From positions 1-9,046 of the forward strand of contig JACDGH010000064.1 in NCBI GenBank assembly GCA_013815395.1: a stretch of 9,046 nt of DNA. The letters are read 5' to 3'. Positions 1 to 6,738 of the stretch are shown piece after piece. The position numbers were made by a program, and so were the translations under genes. This stretch comes from Parachlamydiaceae bacterium. Lineage in GTDB: Bacteria; Chlamydiota; Chlamydiia; Chlamydiales; Parachlamydiaceae. The notes under the pieces were generated by a model. The model saw only the letters and a program-made list of their open reading frames with translations, was not told where the DNA came from and made no database searches. Every line of letters starts with the position of its first letter. The stretch's first letter is position 1.

Positions 1-25
1 GTCTTTGAATAAAAAAAGGAGCAAA

Positions 26-151
26 AATGAAAAAAAATGAGGAACCGACTCCGCGGTTTAAAGTAATTTTGATGTGCCTACCCATACCTGCGCAGCACTC
101 GCTATGCTCGTTGCGGCTTGGGTATGGGCTACATAATGAAAGAAAAATGAG
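26..151. repeat. Hairpin element flanked by A-rich direct repeats
   Basis: A 16-nt A-rich sequence at 26-41 recurs at 135-151 with a single inserted G. The 93 nt between them contain an imperfect inverted repeat: ATGT (72-75) with ACAT (131-134), CCCATACC (81-88) with GGTATGGG (121-128), and CGCAGC (91-96) with GTTGCG (110-115, one G-T pair). The arrangement resembles a small non-autonomous element with a target duplication, but the repeats are low in complexity, so a local duplication is equally possible. A 48-codon reading frame (27-173) with an AAGGAG site runs through the hairpin; it is probably not a real gene. Confidence 0.5.
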
Positions 152-184
152 CAAAAAAGAGGGAATATTGTAATTAAAAAATCT

Positions 185-654
185 ATGGAAACTGTAATCT
201 ATCACAATGTCGCAGTTTGTCAATACATTGTCCCCGCCCCCAATTCTTCCCAAGAACCGGAAAATTTGATCTTTGTTTTAAACAGAATAAAACATTTTAA
301 AGAAAATTACTTACTGCTTCTCGACTATTATTAAATCTGGGCCTTTTTTATCTAAAACATCCCTGTTTACACCAAAAGTAAAAAAAATTATTCAGTCCAA
401 CAAAAACGACCTTGATCCTCACTTGTGGATTAGTGCAGAACATTACTATCTAATGGCCCAACAATACATGCAAGAAGGTTTTATTCGGCAACTTAGGAGC
501 TATTAAAATCGCGTGATTATGATGAGAAAGCATTGAATGCTTATGCAAAGCTGCAATTCGTGAAATCAAAGTTCTGAAAATGCTCAAAAGTTTTCCTGAG
601 AAGGTGAAAACCGCCCGATTTTCCTTCTTAGAACCAACCAAACCTTATAACAAT
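185..654 (+). pseudogene. Decayed gene of unknown function, several frameshifts
   Basis: No single frame is open, but protein-like segments follow one another on the plus strand. ATG 185 opens 49 codons ending in LLLLDYY and a TAA at 332. A second frame continues from about 333 (FTPKVKKII, then HLWISAEHYYLMAQQYMQEGF) to about 480. A third gives GNLGAIKIA (487-513), a fourth gives DYDEKALNAYA (515-547), and a fifth gives AIREIKVLKMLKSFPEKVKT (553-612) and continues to about 654. Joined together they suggest a mostly helical protein of about 150 residues with at least four frameshifts. The family is not recognised. The weak ribosome site before ATG 185 and the hairpin element just upstream suggest the 5' end may also be lost. 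Sequencing errors are an alternative. Confidence 0.45.
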
Positions 655-705
655 CATTTAACAATTATCTTGTTAACAATAATATTACATTTAAAAAATT
701 TTGAA

Positions 706-734
706 TTAATTTAATTATCTTTTCGTTTTATAAT
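706..734 (+). promoter_or_regulatory. Probable promoter of the ankyrin-repeat gene
   Basis: A perfect TATAAT (729-734) lies 17 bp downstream of a weak -35 hexamer, TTAATT (706-711), in a very AT-rich stretch. The gene starts 35 bp further on, behind an AAGGAG site at 758-763. The -10 is convincing; the -35 is not. Confidence 0.45.
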
Positions 735-768
735 TTAAAGCGGTTTTTATAAATTTCAAGGAGCAGAC

Positions 769-2424
769 ATGTTAGAATTTCCCAAAAATTTCTCAACCGG
801 ATCCAACGCAACGTTTTTAAACGCAACGCTATTGCCAGTAACACCAGGAAATCGTTTTAAACCACTGACTTTTGCTAAGCATTTTGAACGCCTGACGGCT
901 TGGAATGCGATTGAGCAAAGGACTTCGACATATCTAATTACAGCTCTAAAAGTTTTGGCCACCATCCCTTTGCTTCTGATCGAAAAAATTACCTTGGCTA
1001 TACAAGAATTCGACAACGCCGGCATCTCTCTTGGCAACCGCCTGTTCTCTAAACGCACGTTCGCGGTGACTCCACCGACAATAGATAAAATTTTAAATAA
1101 AGATGAAACGACCCGGGAAGACTTTGAAAGCGACATTTCGAAAACAGAGATAGTAAAATCATCACAAGTGGACCCTTCGGAACATGTGAAAATCAAATTT
1201 GATACTATCTTAGACCCCTTAGCGCGACTCACGTATGCTGCAGAATGTGGCTATTTAGAAGGTGTAAAAATTGTTTTAAATAATCATCCTGAGATTAATA
1301 TAAATTATCGAAGTTATATGAGTCGAGATGACTTTGGTTCTACAGTTTTAATGGGAGCTGCTCTAAATGGTAATAAAGAAATTGTAAAATTGCTTCTTGA
1401 AGCTGGAGCCGATCCTAACATTATAGACCCAAGTAGAATGAGTAATTGTGAATTGAACTTTAGTGATCAAACTTTCAAAAATGGCGATACAGCTTTAATG
1501 CGGGCTAGTGGACGAGGTCACAAAGAAATTGTAGAATTACTCCTTAATGCTGGAGCTGATGTTAATGTTCAAGACCTATGTGGTGATACAGCCTTGATAC
1601 TGGCCGCTGAACATGCTCACGAAGATGATCACGCAGAGACTGTAAAACTCCTACTTAATAAGGGAGCTAATCCTAATATAAAAAGAAATACAAAAGACAT
1701 GGTTACCTTTCGCTCTTTAAATGACTGGACTGCTTTAATGTGTGCTGCTAATAATGCAAAAAAAGAAATTGTAGAGTTGTTACTTAAGGCTGAAGCCGAT
1801 CCTAACATTCGAGATGAATGTGGCAATACAGCTTTGATATTAGCTACCAACAGAGATCAACCTGATACTGTAAGACTACTTCTTAAAGCTAAAGCAGATC
1901 CTGATGCTCAAAATAAACAAGGTGTCGGAGCCTTGATTCGCGCTGCTTGTAATGGCTTTACAGATGTTGTAAAAGAACTTCTTGAAGTTAACGCTAATCT
2001 TAACCTACAAAATAGATATGGAGTTACGGCCTTAATGTTTGCAGCTGATCTAGGCCATAAAGAGATTGCAGAGTTACTTATTAATGCTAAAGCTGATCTT
2101 AATATCCTAAATCGAAATGGTGATACAGCTTTAATCCTTTCTGCTGCTAAAGGTCATAAAGAGATTGCAGAGTTACTCGTTGGTGCTAAAGCTAATTTGA
2201 ATATTCAAACTAAGAAACGTGGCTGGACAGCTTTGATGTTCGCTGTTGAGAGCCGTTATAAAGAGATTATAAAGGGTCGTCATAAAGAAATTATAAAATT
2301 ACTTCTTGACGCAGGTGCCGATCCTGATATTAAAGATAACGATGGAGGGACAGTTATCTTTAATTTAAGTCTTCATTATGAACGTGATCTTGTACAGTTC
2401 ATTAGCAATAACAGAAAAATTTAA
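769..2424 (+). CDS. Ankyrin-repeat protein, candidate host-directed effector
   Basis: The 551-residue product has an unrecognised N-terminal region (1-149) and then about 11 ankyrin repeats (150 to about 545). The repeats show the usual G-x-TAL--A and KEIVELLL-AGADPN patterns, for example at 238-269, 318-349 and 417-448. Repeats 2 and 4 carry longer loops near 220-236 and 305-317. Residues 55-71 form a hydrophobic stretch that may be a helix or membrane segment; there is no N-terminal signal peptide. Ankyrin arrays bind other proteins, and in intracellular bacteria such proteins are often secreted into the host, so an effector role is a reasonable inference but unproven. The ATG has AAGGAG 5 nt upstream. 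The gene stands alone, with its own promoter. Adjacent repeats share nearly identical DNA, a sign of recent expansion. Confidence 0.9.
   Translation: MLEFPKNFSTGSNATFLNATLLPVTPGNRFKPLTFAKHFERLTAWNAIEQRTSTYLITALKVLATIPLLLIEKITLAIQEFDNAGISLGNRLFSKRTFAVTPPTIDKILNKDETTREDFESDISKTEIVKSSQVDPSEHVKIKFDTILDPLARLTYAAECGYLEGVKIVLNNHPEININYRSYMSRDDFGSTVLMGAALNGNKEIVKLLLEAGADPNIIDPSRMSNCELNFSDQTFKNGDTALMRASGRGHKEIVELLLNAGADVNVQDLCGDTALILAAEHAHEDDHAETVKLLLNKGANPNIKRNTKDMVTFRSLNDWTALMCAANNAKKEIVELLLKAEADPNIRDECGNTALILATNRDQPDTVRLLLKAKADPDAQNKQGVGALIRAACNGFTDVVKELLEVNANLNLQNRYGVTALMFAADLGHKEIAELLINAKADLNILNRNGDTALILSAAKGHKEIAELLVGAKANLNIQTKKRGWTALMFAVESRYKEIIKGRHKEIIKLLLDAGADPDIKDNDGGTVIFNLSLHYERDLVQFISNNRKI
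2251..2298 (+). repeat. 24-bp tandem duplication inside the ankyrin gene
   Basis: Positions 2251-2274 and 2275-2298 are imperfect tandem copies. They encode SRYKEIIK (495-502) and GRHKEIIK (503-510). The insertion keeps the reading frame but lengthens one ankyrin helix by eight residues, breaking the 33-residue period of the array. Confidence 0.7.
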
Positions 2425-2761
2425 GACGCTCTTATACTTAAACGCAATCGAAAATCATAGAAACTTAAAAACTTCATGATCCATTTTTGCTAGGCGAGAT
2501 TAAGTTAGTTAATCTATATAAAAAGGACTCTTTAAGCGTTTTCTAATTTATAGGCTCGTTGACTTGTTGCAAGCAGGGCGAGACGCCCTGGATACCTTGT
2601 GAGCAGCCTAGCCAATTTAAAAGGGTATTTTTCCTAGACTTATATGCATATAAAGGGAGAATAGAAATTTATTAGATTAAAGCTTGAAAAGTGATCGATC
2701 ATAAATTGACGGATGAGGTTGACGATTTTGACAGAATAGAAAAAAAAATTAGAGGGCGATT
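2425..2761. other. Intergenic region with palindromes and TTGAC repeats
   Basis: No coding frame with protein character was found here. It holds a palindromic repeat at 2551-2610 (listed separately), a perfect 14-bp palindrome TTATATGCATATAA at 2640-2653, and three TTGAC motifs at 2706, 2719 and 2728 shortly before the GIY-YIG gene. None of the TTGAC motifs has a good -10 at the normal spacing, so no promoter is called. No GC-rich terminator with a T tract follows the ankyrin gene. Confidence 0.5.
2551..2610. repeat. Intergenic palindromic repeat, copy 1
   Basis: Three nested arms make a compact foldable unit: TAGGCT (2551-2556) with AGCCTA (2605-2610), CAAG (2569-2572) with CTTG (2596-2599), and CAGGGCG (2574-2580) with CGCCCTG (2584-2590) around an AGA loop. 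The 29-nt core at 2572-2600 matches 5135-5163 at 23 positions (AGCAGG, CG, GACGCC, GG, TA, CTTGT in the same spacing). Two intergenic copies in one window suggest a dispersed repeat family. Confidence 0.6.
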
Positions 2762-3016
2762 TTGATACAGAAGACTTGGACAGTATACATCATTCAAACA
2801 TACTCAGGAAAGTTGTATACAGGCATTACCAATTGCCTAGAGCAGCGCTTAAAGGCTCACTCAAGTCAAAGTAAAGGGGCAAAATTTTTTCGTTTCTCTC
2901 CTCCCCAAAAAATAATCTATTCTGAAGCGCACCCCAATCGTTCCGAAGCATCTAAACGAGAAAGTGCTATAAAAAAAATGACACGTCTTGAAAAAATCAA
3001 GATAACTTCAAAATGA
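2762..3016 (+). CDS. GIY-YIG endonuclease-domain protein (UPF0213/YhbQ-like)
   Basis: This 84-residue protein is essentially a single GIY-YIG nuclease domain, the usual size of the UPF0213/YhbQ group. The first motif appears as VYI (8-10), the second as LYTGIT (18-23), followed by the conserved Arg29 and His33. Near the C terminus, SEASKRESAIKK (61-72) carries the probable metal-binding Glu67. Such domains cut DNA; the physiological substrate of the small stand-alone forms is poorly defined, with a DNA-repair role suspected. The start is TTG at 2762. There is no in-frame ATG before the first motif, an in-frame TAG lies at 2750-2752, and GAGGG at 2752-2756 sits 5 nt upstream. The gene is single and converges on the next one. 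Confidence 0.88.
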   Translation: MIQKTWTVYIIQTYSGKLYTGITNCLEQRLKAHSSQSKGAKFFRFSPPQKIIYSEAHPNRSEASKRESAIKKMTRLEKIKITSK

Positions 3017-3115
3017 AAATAACTGTCGATGACCTATTAAAGGTGTATTATGTGAAGGCTTTTCGAATCTTAAAATACTGTTGCATTATTCTCAGCTCTG
3101 ATTTGTGGAAAGTAA

Positions 3116-3481
3116 TCATGTTAATGAAACGAAATGTTGTTTGAACACAGCATTTGCTTTGTCAATAGAATAGGTTATATTTAAGAGTTTTTGATCAAAT
3201 GTTGTATCAAATATCTGTTCCGCTTTAAAATGTATCTCATGTTTTACCCATGCCCGAGGGCCCTCCATCAGAGGAGTAGCATAGAGCATAAACGAGAATA
3301 TTCCTCTATCTGTTTTAATAGCCTGGCAGTCAAATATATTTATAATGCCCAGTCTGTCATCATCAAATGGAGAGACTTTTTGCAATTCACTCAAATCTGA
3401 TTTTGTCATCGCAATTTGTTGTGAAAGTTCTTTAAGCGGCTCGTAGTCTCTGTATTTTAATGTTGTTGCCTCTAAGCCCAT
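3116..3481 (-). CDS. Hypothetical protein, 121 residues
   Basis: The family is not recognised. The product is a soluble-looking protein with mixed charges, no signal peptide and no membrane segment. Residues 13-36 look helical and rich in Lys, Glu and Ser; residues 44-70 look like alternating strands, with one cysteine at 52. The case for a real gene is an AAAGGA ribosome site (complement of 3486-3491) 4 nt before the ATG, a plausible upstream promoter, and an open frame filling the gap between two other genes. It runs in the same direction as the photolyase-like gene, 115 bp downstream of its stop, so read-through is possible. An overlapping plus-strand frame at 3191-3400 has no ribosome site and is taken as chance. 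Confidence 0.7.
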   Translation of the reverse strand: MGLEATTLKYRDYEPLKELSQQIAMTKSDLSELQKVSPFDDDRLGIINIFDCQAIKTDRGIFSFMLYATPLMEGPRAWVKHEIHFKAEQIFDTTFDQKLLNITYSIDKANAVFKQHFVSLT

Positions 3482-3512
3482 ATTGTCCTTTATGTTAAAT
3501 GAATACGAAGTC

Positions 3513-3540
3513 TTTATACTCTATCACATCCTTTGTTAAA
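3513..3540 (-). promoter_or_regulatory. Possible promoter of the 121-residue gene
   Basis: On the minus strand, TTTAAC (complement of 3535-3540) and TATAAA (complement of 3513-3518) are 16 bp apart and lie upstream of the ATG at 3481. Both hexamers are imperfect matches in AT-rich DNA, so this is tentative. Confidence 0.3.
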
Positions 3541-3596
3541 TTCAACCTATGAACTCGGTTTTATTTAGTATAATCATTGTTTTTAAAAAGTTTTTT

Positions 3597-5072
3597 TTAA
3601 TGAGTTGCTCCTCTTTTTTCAACCCATTCATTGGCTTGAATAATTTTTGGACGCAATTTTTCCTCGTTCTTTTTCAAGTAACTTTCGAGCATGTTCATTC
3701 TAGGATTTGTTCGAAATAGAGAAAGATGCTTCTCGAAGAAGCGCCAAAATAAACCATCCCAAATTTCTACCCAAGGACCTTTGGCATAATTGCTCATTTT
3801 TAAAATATAATTGGATCCAGAAATGTAGGGTTTGGTAGTGATCTCTTTGAAACTAGAAAACTGACTCATGGCATAAACGTTCGGTACCATAACCCAATCA
3901 TAAGCATCAACAAAGCATTCCATAAACCAGGTGTAGACAACATTTGGGTCTGTTTCCATCAAAAGCAAATAGTTTCCTAAGATCATTAATCGTTCGATAT
4001 GGTGGCAGTAACCAAATTGCATCACTTTCTTTATTGTTTCATCTACTGGCAAAATCCCAGTGGTCCCCGCATAAAAGCCTTGAGGCAAAGGCCTATAATG
4101 TTCAAAGCGATTTTCTGATCTAAGTGTCCTACCAAAAAGTTGATACGTCCCTTTGACATACTCTCGCCAGCCCATGACTTGTCTAATAAATCCCTCAAGG
4201 GAATTTAATGGCACTGATATTTTATGACTAAAAGTTAAAACTTTTTGAATAACCTCTTGAGGGGTAATCAATCCAAGATTTATGGCTGGAGATAAGGCAC
4301 TGTGAAAAAGTATCGATTCATTTTTACAAATTGCATCTTCGTAGTCCCCAAATAAATTAAACCGCTGCTTAATGAAATCGGTTAATGCCTCTTTGGCTTG
4401 CTCAAATGTTGTAGGATAAGAAAAATCGGAAATATTTCCAATTGCATCAGGGAAATGTTTGTTAATGTATTTAATTGCTTCTAAGACCTCAGGAGTCTGC
4501 GCAGCTTTATAAGCTGTGGGAATCGATAGGTTTTTAGGTATTTTTTTGCGATTTTCTATATCGAAGCTAAATTTCCCCCCTAATGGTTTACCAGAAGTAT
4601 CCATTAGAATAAAATATTTCTTTCTTTGATGAGCGTAAAAAGAGGCCATGGATAATGCATGCTTTTCAAAAAAAACTTCGACTTCTTGTTTTGTATAAAG
4701 AAATCCAGGTGTCACATAGCTATTTAATGCCCATTTATGCTTTTTTGCAGCTGCCTGAATATCCTGCATCAACCAATCATCAACCACTTCAGCGAAGTGA
4801 ATCTTTTGATAATTTTTTTTACTCAAAAATTTCCACAAAGACTCTCTTTCAATGAGCTGCGTAGACTCTACATAAATAACTTCATATCCTTGGTCTGTGA
4901 GATAGGAAGCATAAAATCTCATCGAAGCTCGCATTAACACCATTTTTTGTTTATGAAAGTTTTGAACGCGGAAAAATAGATAATCTTCCACAAGAATGAC
5001 GGGTCTCTGCAAACTGAGTGCTGGGTGCTTTTCAAACATTTGATGCGGAAAAATTAAAGTGATTTCGGTCAT
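3597..5072 (-). CDS. Cryptochrome/photolyase family protein, (6-4) photolyase (FeS-BCP) type, cluster cysteines absent
   Basis: The 491-residue length and layout fit the bacterial (6-4) photolyase / FeS-BCP group (COG3046): an N-terminal antenna-type domain (ILVEDYLFF at 26-34, then RASMRFYASYL) and a helical FAD-binding domain. Recognisable family blocks are FIRQVMGWREYVKG (295-308), YCHHIERLMILGNYLLL (355-371), PNVYAMSQF (397-405) and TKPYISGSNYI (413-423). His357 and His358 correspond to the conserved pair near the flavin. In the characterised Agrobacterium PhrB, four cysteines bind a 4Fe-4S cluster. Here the matching C-terminal segment (427-446) is short and cysteine-free, and only Cys249, Cys356 and Cys386 exist in the whole protein. 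It may repair UV photoproducts or act as a light sensor; repair is not proven. AGAG lies upstream of the ATG at 5072. Confidence 0.88.
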   Translation of the reverse strand: MTEITLIFPHQMFEKHPALSLQRPVILVEDYLFFRVQNFHKQKMVLMRASMRFYASYLTDQGYEVIYVESTQLIERESLWKFLSKKNYQKIHFAEVVDDWLMQDIQAAAKKHKWALNSYVTPGFLYTKQEVEVFFEKHALSMASFYAHQRKKYFILMDTSGKPLGGKFSFDIENRKKIPKNLSIPTAYKAAQTPEVLEAIKYINKHFPDAIGNISDFSYPTTFEQAKEALTDFIKQRFNLFGDYEDAICKNESILFHSALSPAINLGLITPQEVIQKVLTFSHKISVPLNSLEGFIRQVMGWREYVKGTYQLFGRTLRSENRFEHYRPLPQGFYAGTTGILPVDETIKKVMQFGYCHHIERLMILGNYLLLMETDPNVVYTWFMECFVDAYDWVMVPNVYAMSQFSSFKEITTKPYISGSNYILKMSNYAKGPWVEIWDGLFWRFFEKHLSLFRTNPRMNMLESYLKKNEEKLRPKIIQANEWVEKRGATH

Positions 5073-5134
5073 GCTATTCTCTTTTTTTAAACTCTTTCGT
5101 TTTTTCTGATTTTAGCCTCATTTAATTTGTAGAA

Positions 5135-5188
5135 AGCAGGTCGGGACGCCTCGGCTATCTTGTAATGGTAGCATACCACTACTTACAA
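5135..5188. repeat. Intergenic palindromic repeat, copy 2, with adjoining hairpin
   Basis: Positions 5135-5163 match the core of the repeat at 2572-2600 in 23 of 29 positions, though here the inner stem is degraded. Overlapping its right end is a separate hairpin: TTGTAA (5160-5165) with TTACAA (5183-5188), and TGGTA (5166-5170) with TACCA (5174-5178), with CTAC bulged on one side. It lies between the divergent photolyase and Nudix genes. Confidence 0.5.
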
Positions 5189-5269
5189 AAATTACACTTT
5201 TTTCAGTTAGACACTATTTTAAATCTAGCTTATTTTCCCGCAATTACTGTCCGATTTTTTTTCATTCCC

Positions 5270-5298
5270 GTGAAAAAACTGGATAAAATTGATATAAC
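5270..5298 (+). promoter_or_regulatory. Possible promoter of the Nudix gene
   Basis: GTGAAA (5270-5275) and TATAAC (5293-5298) are separated by 17 bp, with the ATG 46 bp downstream and AGGAA (5334-5338) as ribosome site. The -10 is a good match and the -35 a fair one. Confidence 0.4.
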
Positions 5299-5344
5299 AG
5301 TGCATTTTAATGCTTTTTAAAACTTTTGAAAACAGGAATTATTC

Positions 5345-5776
5345 ATGTCAATCATTGTCCCTCACCATCAACTTACCGTTGTTGTAGGTGTAATTGAACG
5401 AGACAACAAAATTCTTCTTATTAGACGTCACGATCCCGAACATGCACAGTGGCACCATCGCTGGGAGTTTCCCGGTGGTAAAATCGAATTAAATGAAACA
5501 CCTGTTGATGCCCTTAAGCGAGAAGTTAATGAAGAAACCGGCCTTACTATCAAATCTGAAAGACTACTTGGAGTTTATACTCAACACTGGAATACTCCTA
5601 AAGGTATCCAACAAACCTTTATTTTATTATATTGCTGTGAAGCCTCAATTGAAGAGATTCAGCTTAATGAGCAAGAAAATGATGCTTACATGTGGGAAAA
5701 AGCGGAAGCCATAGTTTTGCGATCAGATCTTCTTGATGGAAATGTGAAAATGTTCCAGCAGCTTTATTTAAAATAA
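5345..5776 (+). CDS. MutT-like Nudix hydrolase
   Basis: The 143-residue product carries a complete Nudix box: Gly45, Glu51, Arg59-Glu60, Glu63-Glu64 and Gly66 in the canonical G-x5-E-x7-RE-x2-EE-x-G spacing. The glutamates bind the metal that drives pyrophosphate hydrolysis of a nucleoside diphosphate linked to another group. The WEFPGGKIE block (40-48) and the N-terminal hydrophobic strand LTVVVGVI (10-17) are typical of the MutT/NudG branch, which removes 8-oxo-dGTP or modified dCTP from the nucleotide pool. Which of these is the substrate cannot be read from the sequence. The ATG has AGGAA 6 nt upstream. The gene is divergent from the photolyase-like gene, so two DNA-maintenance genes flank one intergenic region. 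Confidence 0.92.
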   Translation: MSIIVPHHQLTVVVGVIERDNKILLIRRHDPEHAQWHHRWEFPGGKIELNETPVDALKREVNEETGLTIKSERLLGVYTQHWNTPKGIQQTFILLYCCEASIEEIQLNEQENDAYMWEKAEAIVLRSDLLDGNVKMFQQLYLK

Positions 5777-5787
5777 TCTTGCAACAG

Positions 5788-5815
5788 TTTAAGAGTGCCC
5801 TTTAATACATATAAT
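5788..5815 (+). promoter_or_regulatory. Possible promoter of the 123-residue gene
   Basis: A perfect TATAAT (5810-5815) follows the Nudix stop codon, with a weak TTTAAG (5788-5793) 16 bp upstream. The next start codon is 45 bp downstream. It suggests the 123-residue gene is not simply co-transcribed with the Nudix gene. Confidence 0.4.
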
Positions 5816-5859
5816 TTATTTGTATCAAAACAAATTTTACGCTTAACCTAGGAAAAAAA

Positions 5860-6231
5860 ATGTCATTTCATGATAGCTACCCCCTTGCTAAATTTGGTAT
5901 CGATGAAATTTATATTCACCAAGGGCTCTCACAAAGCTTGATCGATAAGCTATATCAGCGTTCATTATTCAGCTTAGATGCAGAGGACGCCGTCATTAAA
6001 AAATATGCGTCACATGACATGGTTTTAATTTTCAACAAAACAATCCCTAACCGAAGTTTAATCCATCGCTTTTTTAAATTTATCGAGGAAGATACAAATA
6101 AGGACGGTTTTATTAAATCAAATATCTTAATTAACGAAGATGAACTTTTTTTGGCTATAAAATCTAAAAAGTTTGTTCTAGTCACTTACAGAATTGTTGT
6201 GAAAGAAACCTACAGTCCTTCTGTAAATTAA
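5860..6231 (+). CDS. Hypothetical protein, 123 residues
   Basis: No family is recognised. The product has no signal peptide or membrane segment and looks mixed helical and strand, with a hydrophobic strand near the end (FVLVTYRIVV, 105-114). Residues 78-85 (DTNKDGFI) resemble the first part of an EF-hand calcium loop, but the acidic residue expected at loop position 12 is Ile89, and no second hand is visible, so calcium binding is not claimed. TAGGA at 5849-5853 lies 6 nt before the ATG, and a TATAAT lies further upstream, which supports a real gene. It converges on the marR-type gene with only 27 bp between the stop codons and no obvious terminator. Confidence 0.7.
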   Translation: MSFHDSYPLAKFGIDEIYIHQGLSQSLIDKLYQRSLFSLDAEDAVIKKYASHDMVLIFNKTIPNRSLIHRFFKFIEEDTNKDGFIKSNILINEDELFLAIKSKKFVLVTYRIVVKETYSPSVN

Positions 6232-6258
6232 AGGTGCATCCAAACTATGTTATTTTCA

Positions 6259-6738
6259 TTACTGTGCTATCTCCGTATTTTTAGGAATTAACTTATGAAA
6301 GATGCGAATTAAGCTCCCTAGTTCTTCTGTAGAAAGATGATGGAAAAACTCGGCATCTTTGTTTTCAACGGCAGGCAATGCTTTTTTAAGAATTTCAGAG
6401 CCCTTTATTGTTAAAATAGGATTTTTTGCTCTTCCATCAGAAGATTGTTCACGCATTATAAGTTTCTTTAGCTCCAGTCCTTTAATGATTTGAGAAGCGG
6501 TGTTTGGATCAAGCCCTGCAACCTTACCAATGGCTGCTTGAGTAACACGCTCCCCTTTTCTGGTTAACCATCCTAGCGCAGCAAGAATGACGAATTGTGG
6601 ATGAGTAAGATCGATTGATTTGAGCATTTGTTCAATTGATCCGCGCCACACTGTGCTAATATGCCACAAAAGAAATCCAGGGCTTCGATCCGGCGTGTCA
6701 TGCACACTTATTTCTTTAAAATTAACGTTGTTCTTCAT
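6259..6738 (-). CDS. MarR-family transcriptional regulator
   Basis: The 159-residue product is of normal MarR length. An N-terminal dimerisation helix precedes THPQFVILAALGWLT (45-59). The winged helix follows: VTQAAIGKVAGL (65-76), the recognition helix DPNTASQIIKGLELKKL (77-93), and a wing with the family-typical acidic and basic residues in SSDGRAKNP (99-107). C-terminal helices (113 to about 152) close the dimer interface. MarR dimers bind palindromic operators and usually release them on binding a small ligand or after oxidation. The start codon overlaps the stop codon of the EVE gene (ATGA), so translation is probably coupled; GGGGA lies 7 nt upstream. As last gene of the VOC-EVE-MarR operon it probably controls the operon itself through the palindrome at 7568-7579. 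Confidence 0.93.
   Translation of the reverse strand: MKNNVNFKEISVHDTPDRSPGFLLWHISTVWRGSIEQMLKSIDLTHPQFVILAALGWLTRKGERVTQAAIGKVAGLDPNTASQIIKGLELKKLIMREQSSDGRAKNPILTIKGSEILKKALPAVENKDAEFFHHLSTEELGSLIRIFHKLIPKNTEIAQ

Noticed and set aside
27..173. 48-codon frame with an AAGGAG site before its ATG
   Set aside because: Nearly half of it is the hairpin element and the rest is low-complexity lysine codons; the frame is more likely a by-product of the repeat than a gene.
450..641. 63-residue minus-strand open frame
   Set aside because: It lies over the decayed plus-strand gene, has no ribosome site and its translation has no family character.
756..1232. 158-residue minus-strand open frame
   Set aside because: It lies antisense to the N-terminal half of the ankyrin gene, whose start, ribosome site and repeats are clear; the reverse frame shows no domain.
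2551..2610. Folded GC-richer unit considered as a tRNA or small RNA gene
   Set aside because: No cloverleaf arms, T-loop or CCA-type end; it recurs at 5135 as a degenerate repeat, which fits a palindromic element better.
2640..2653. Perfect 14-bp palindrome TTATATGCATATAA
   Set aside because: Pure AT apart from the centre and not next to a convincing promoter; such palindromes arise by chance in AT-rich DNA.
3191..3400. 69-residue plus-strand frame antisense to the 121-residue gene
   Set aside because: No ribosome site and no recognisable features; the minus-strand gene has both a ribosome site and a possible promoter.
6091..6129. EF-hand-like calcium loop in the 123-residue protein
   Set aside because: The first half of the loop fits, but the essential acidic residue at position 12 is isoleucine and there is no paired hand.
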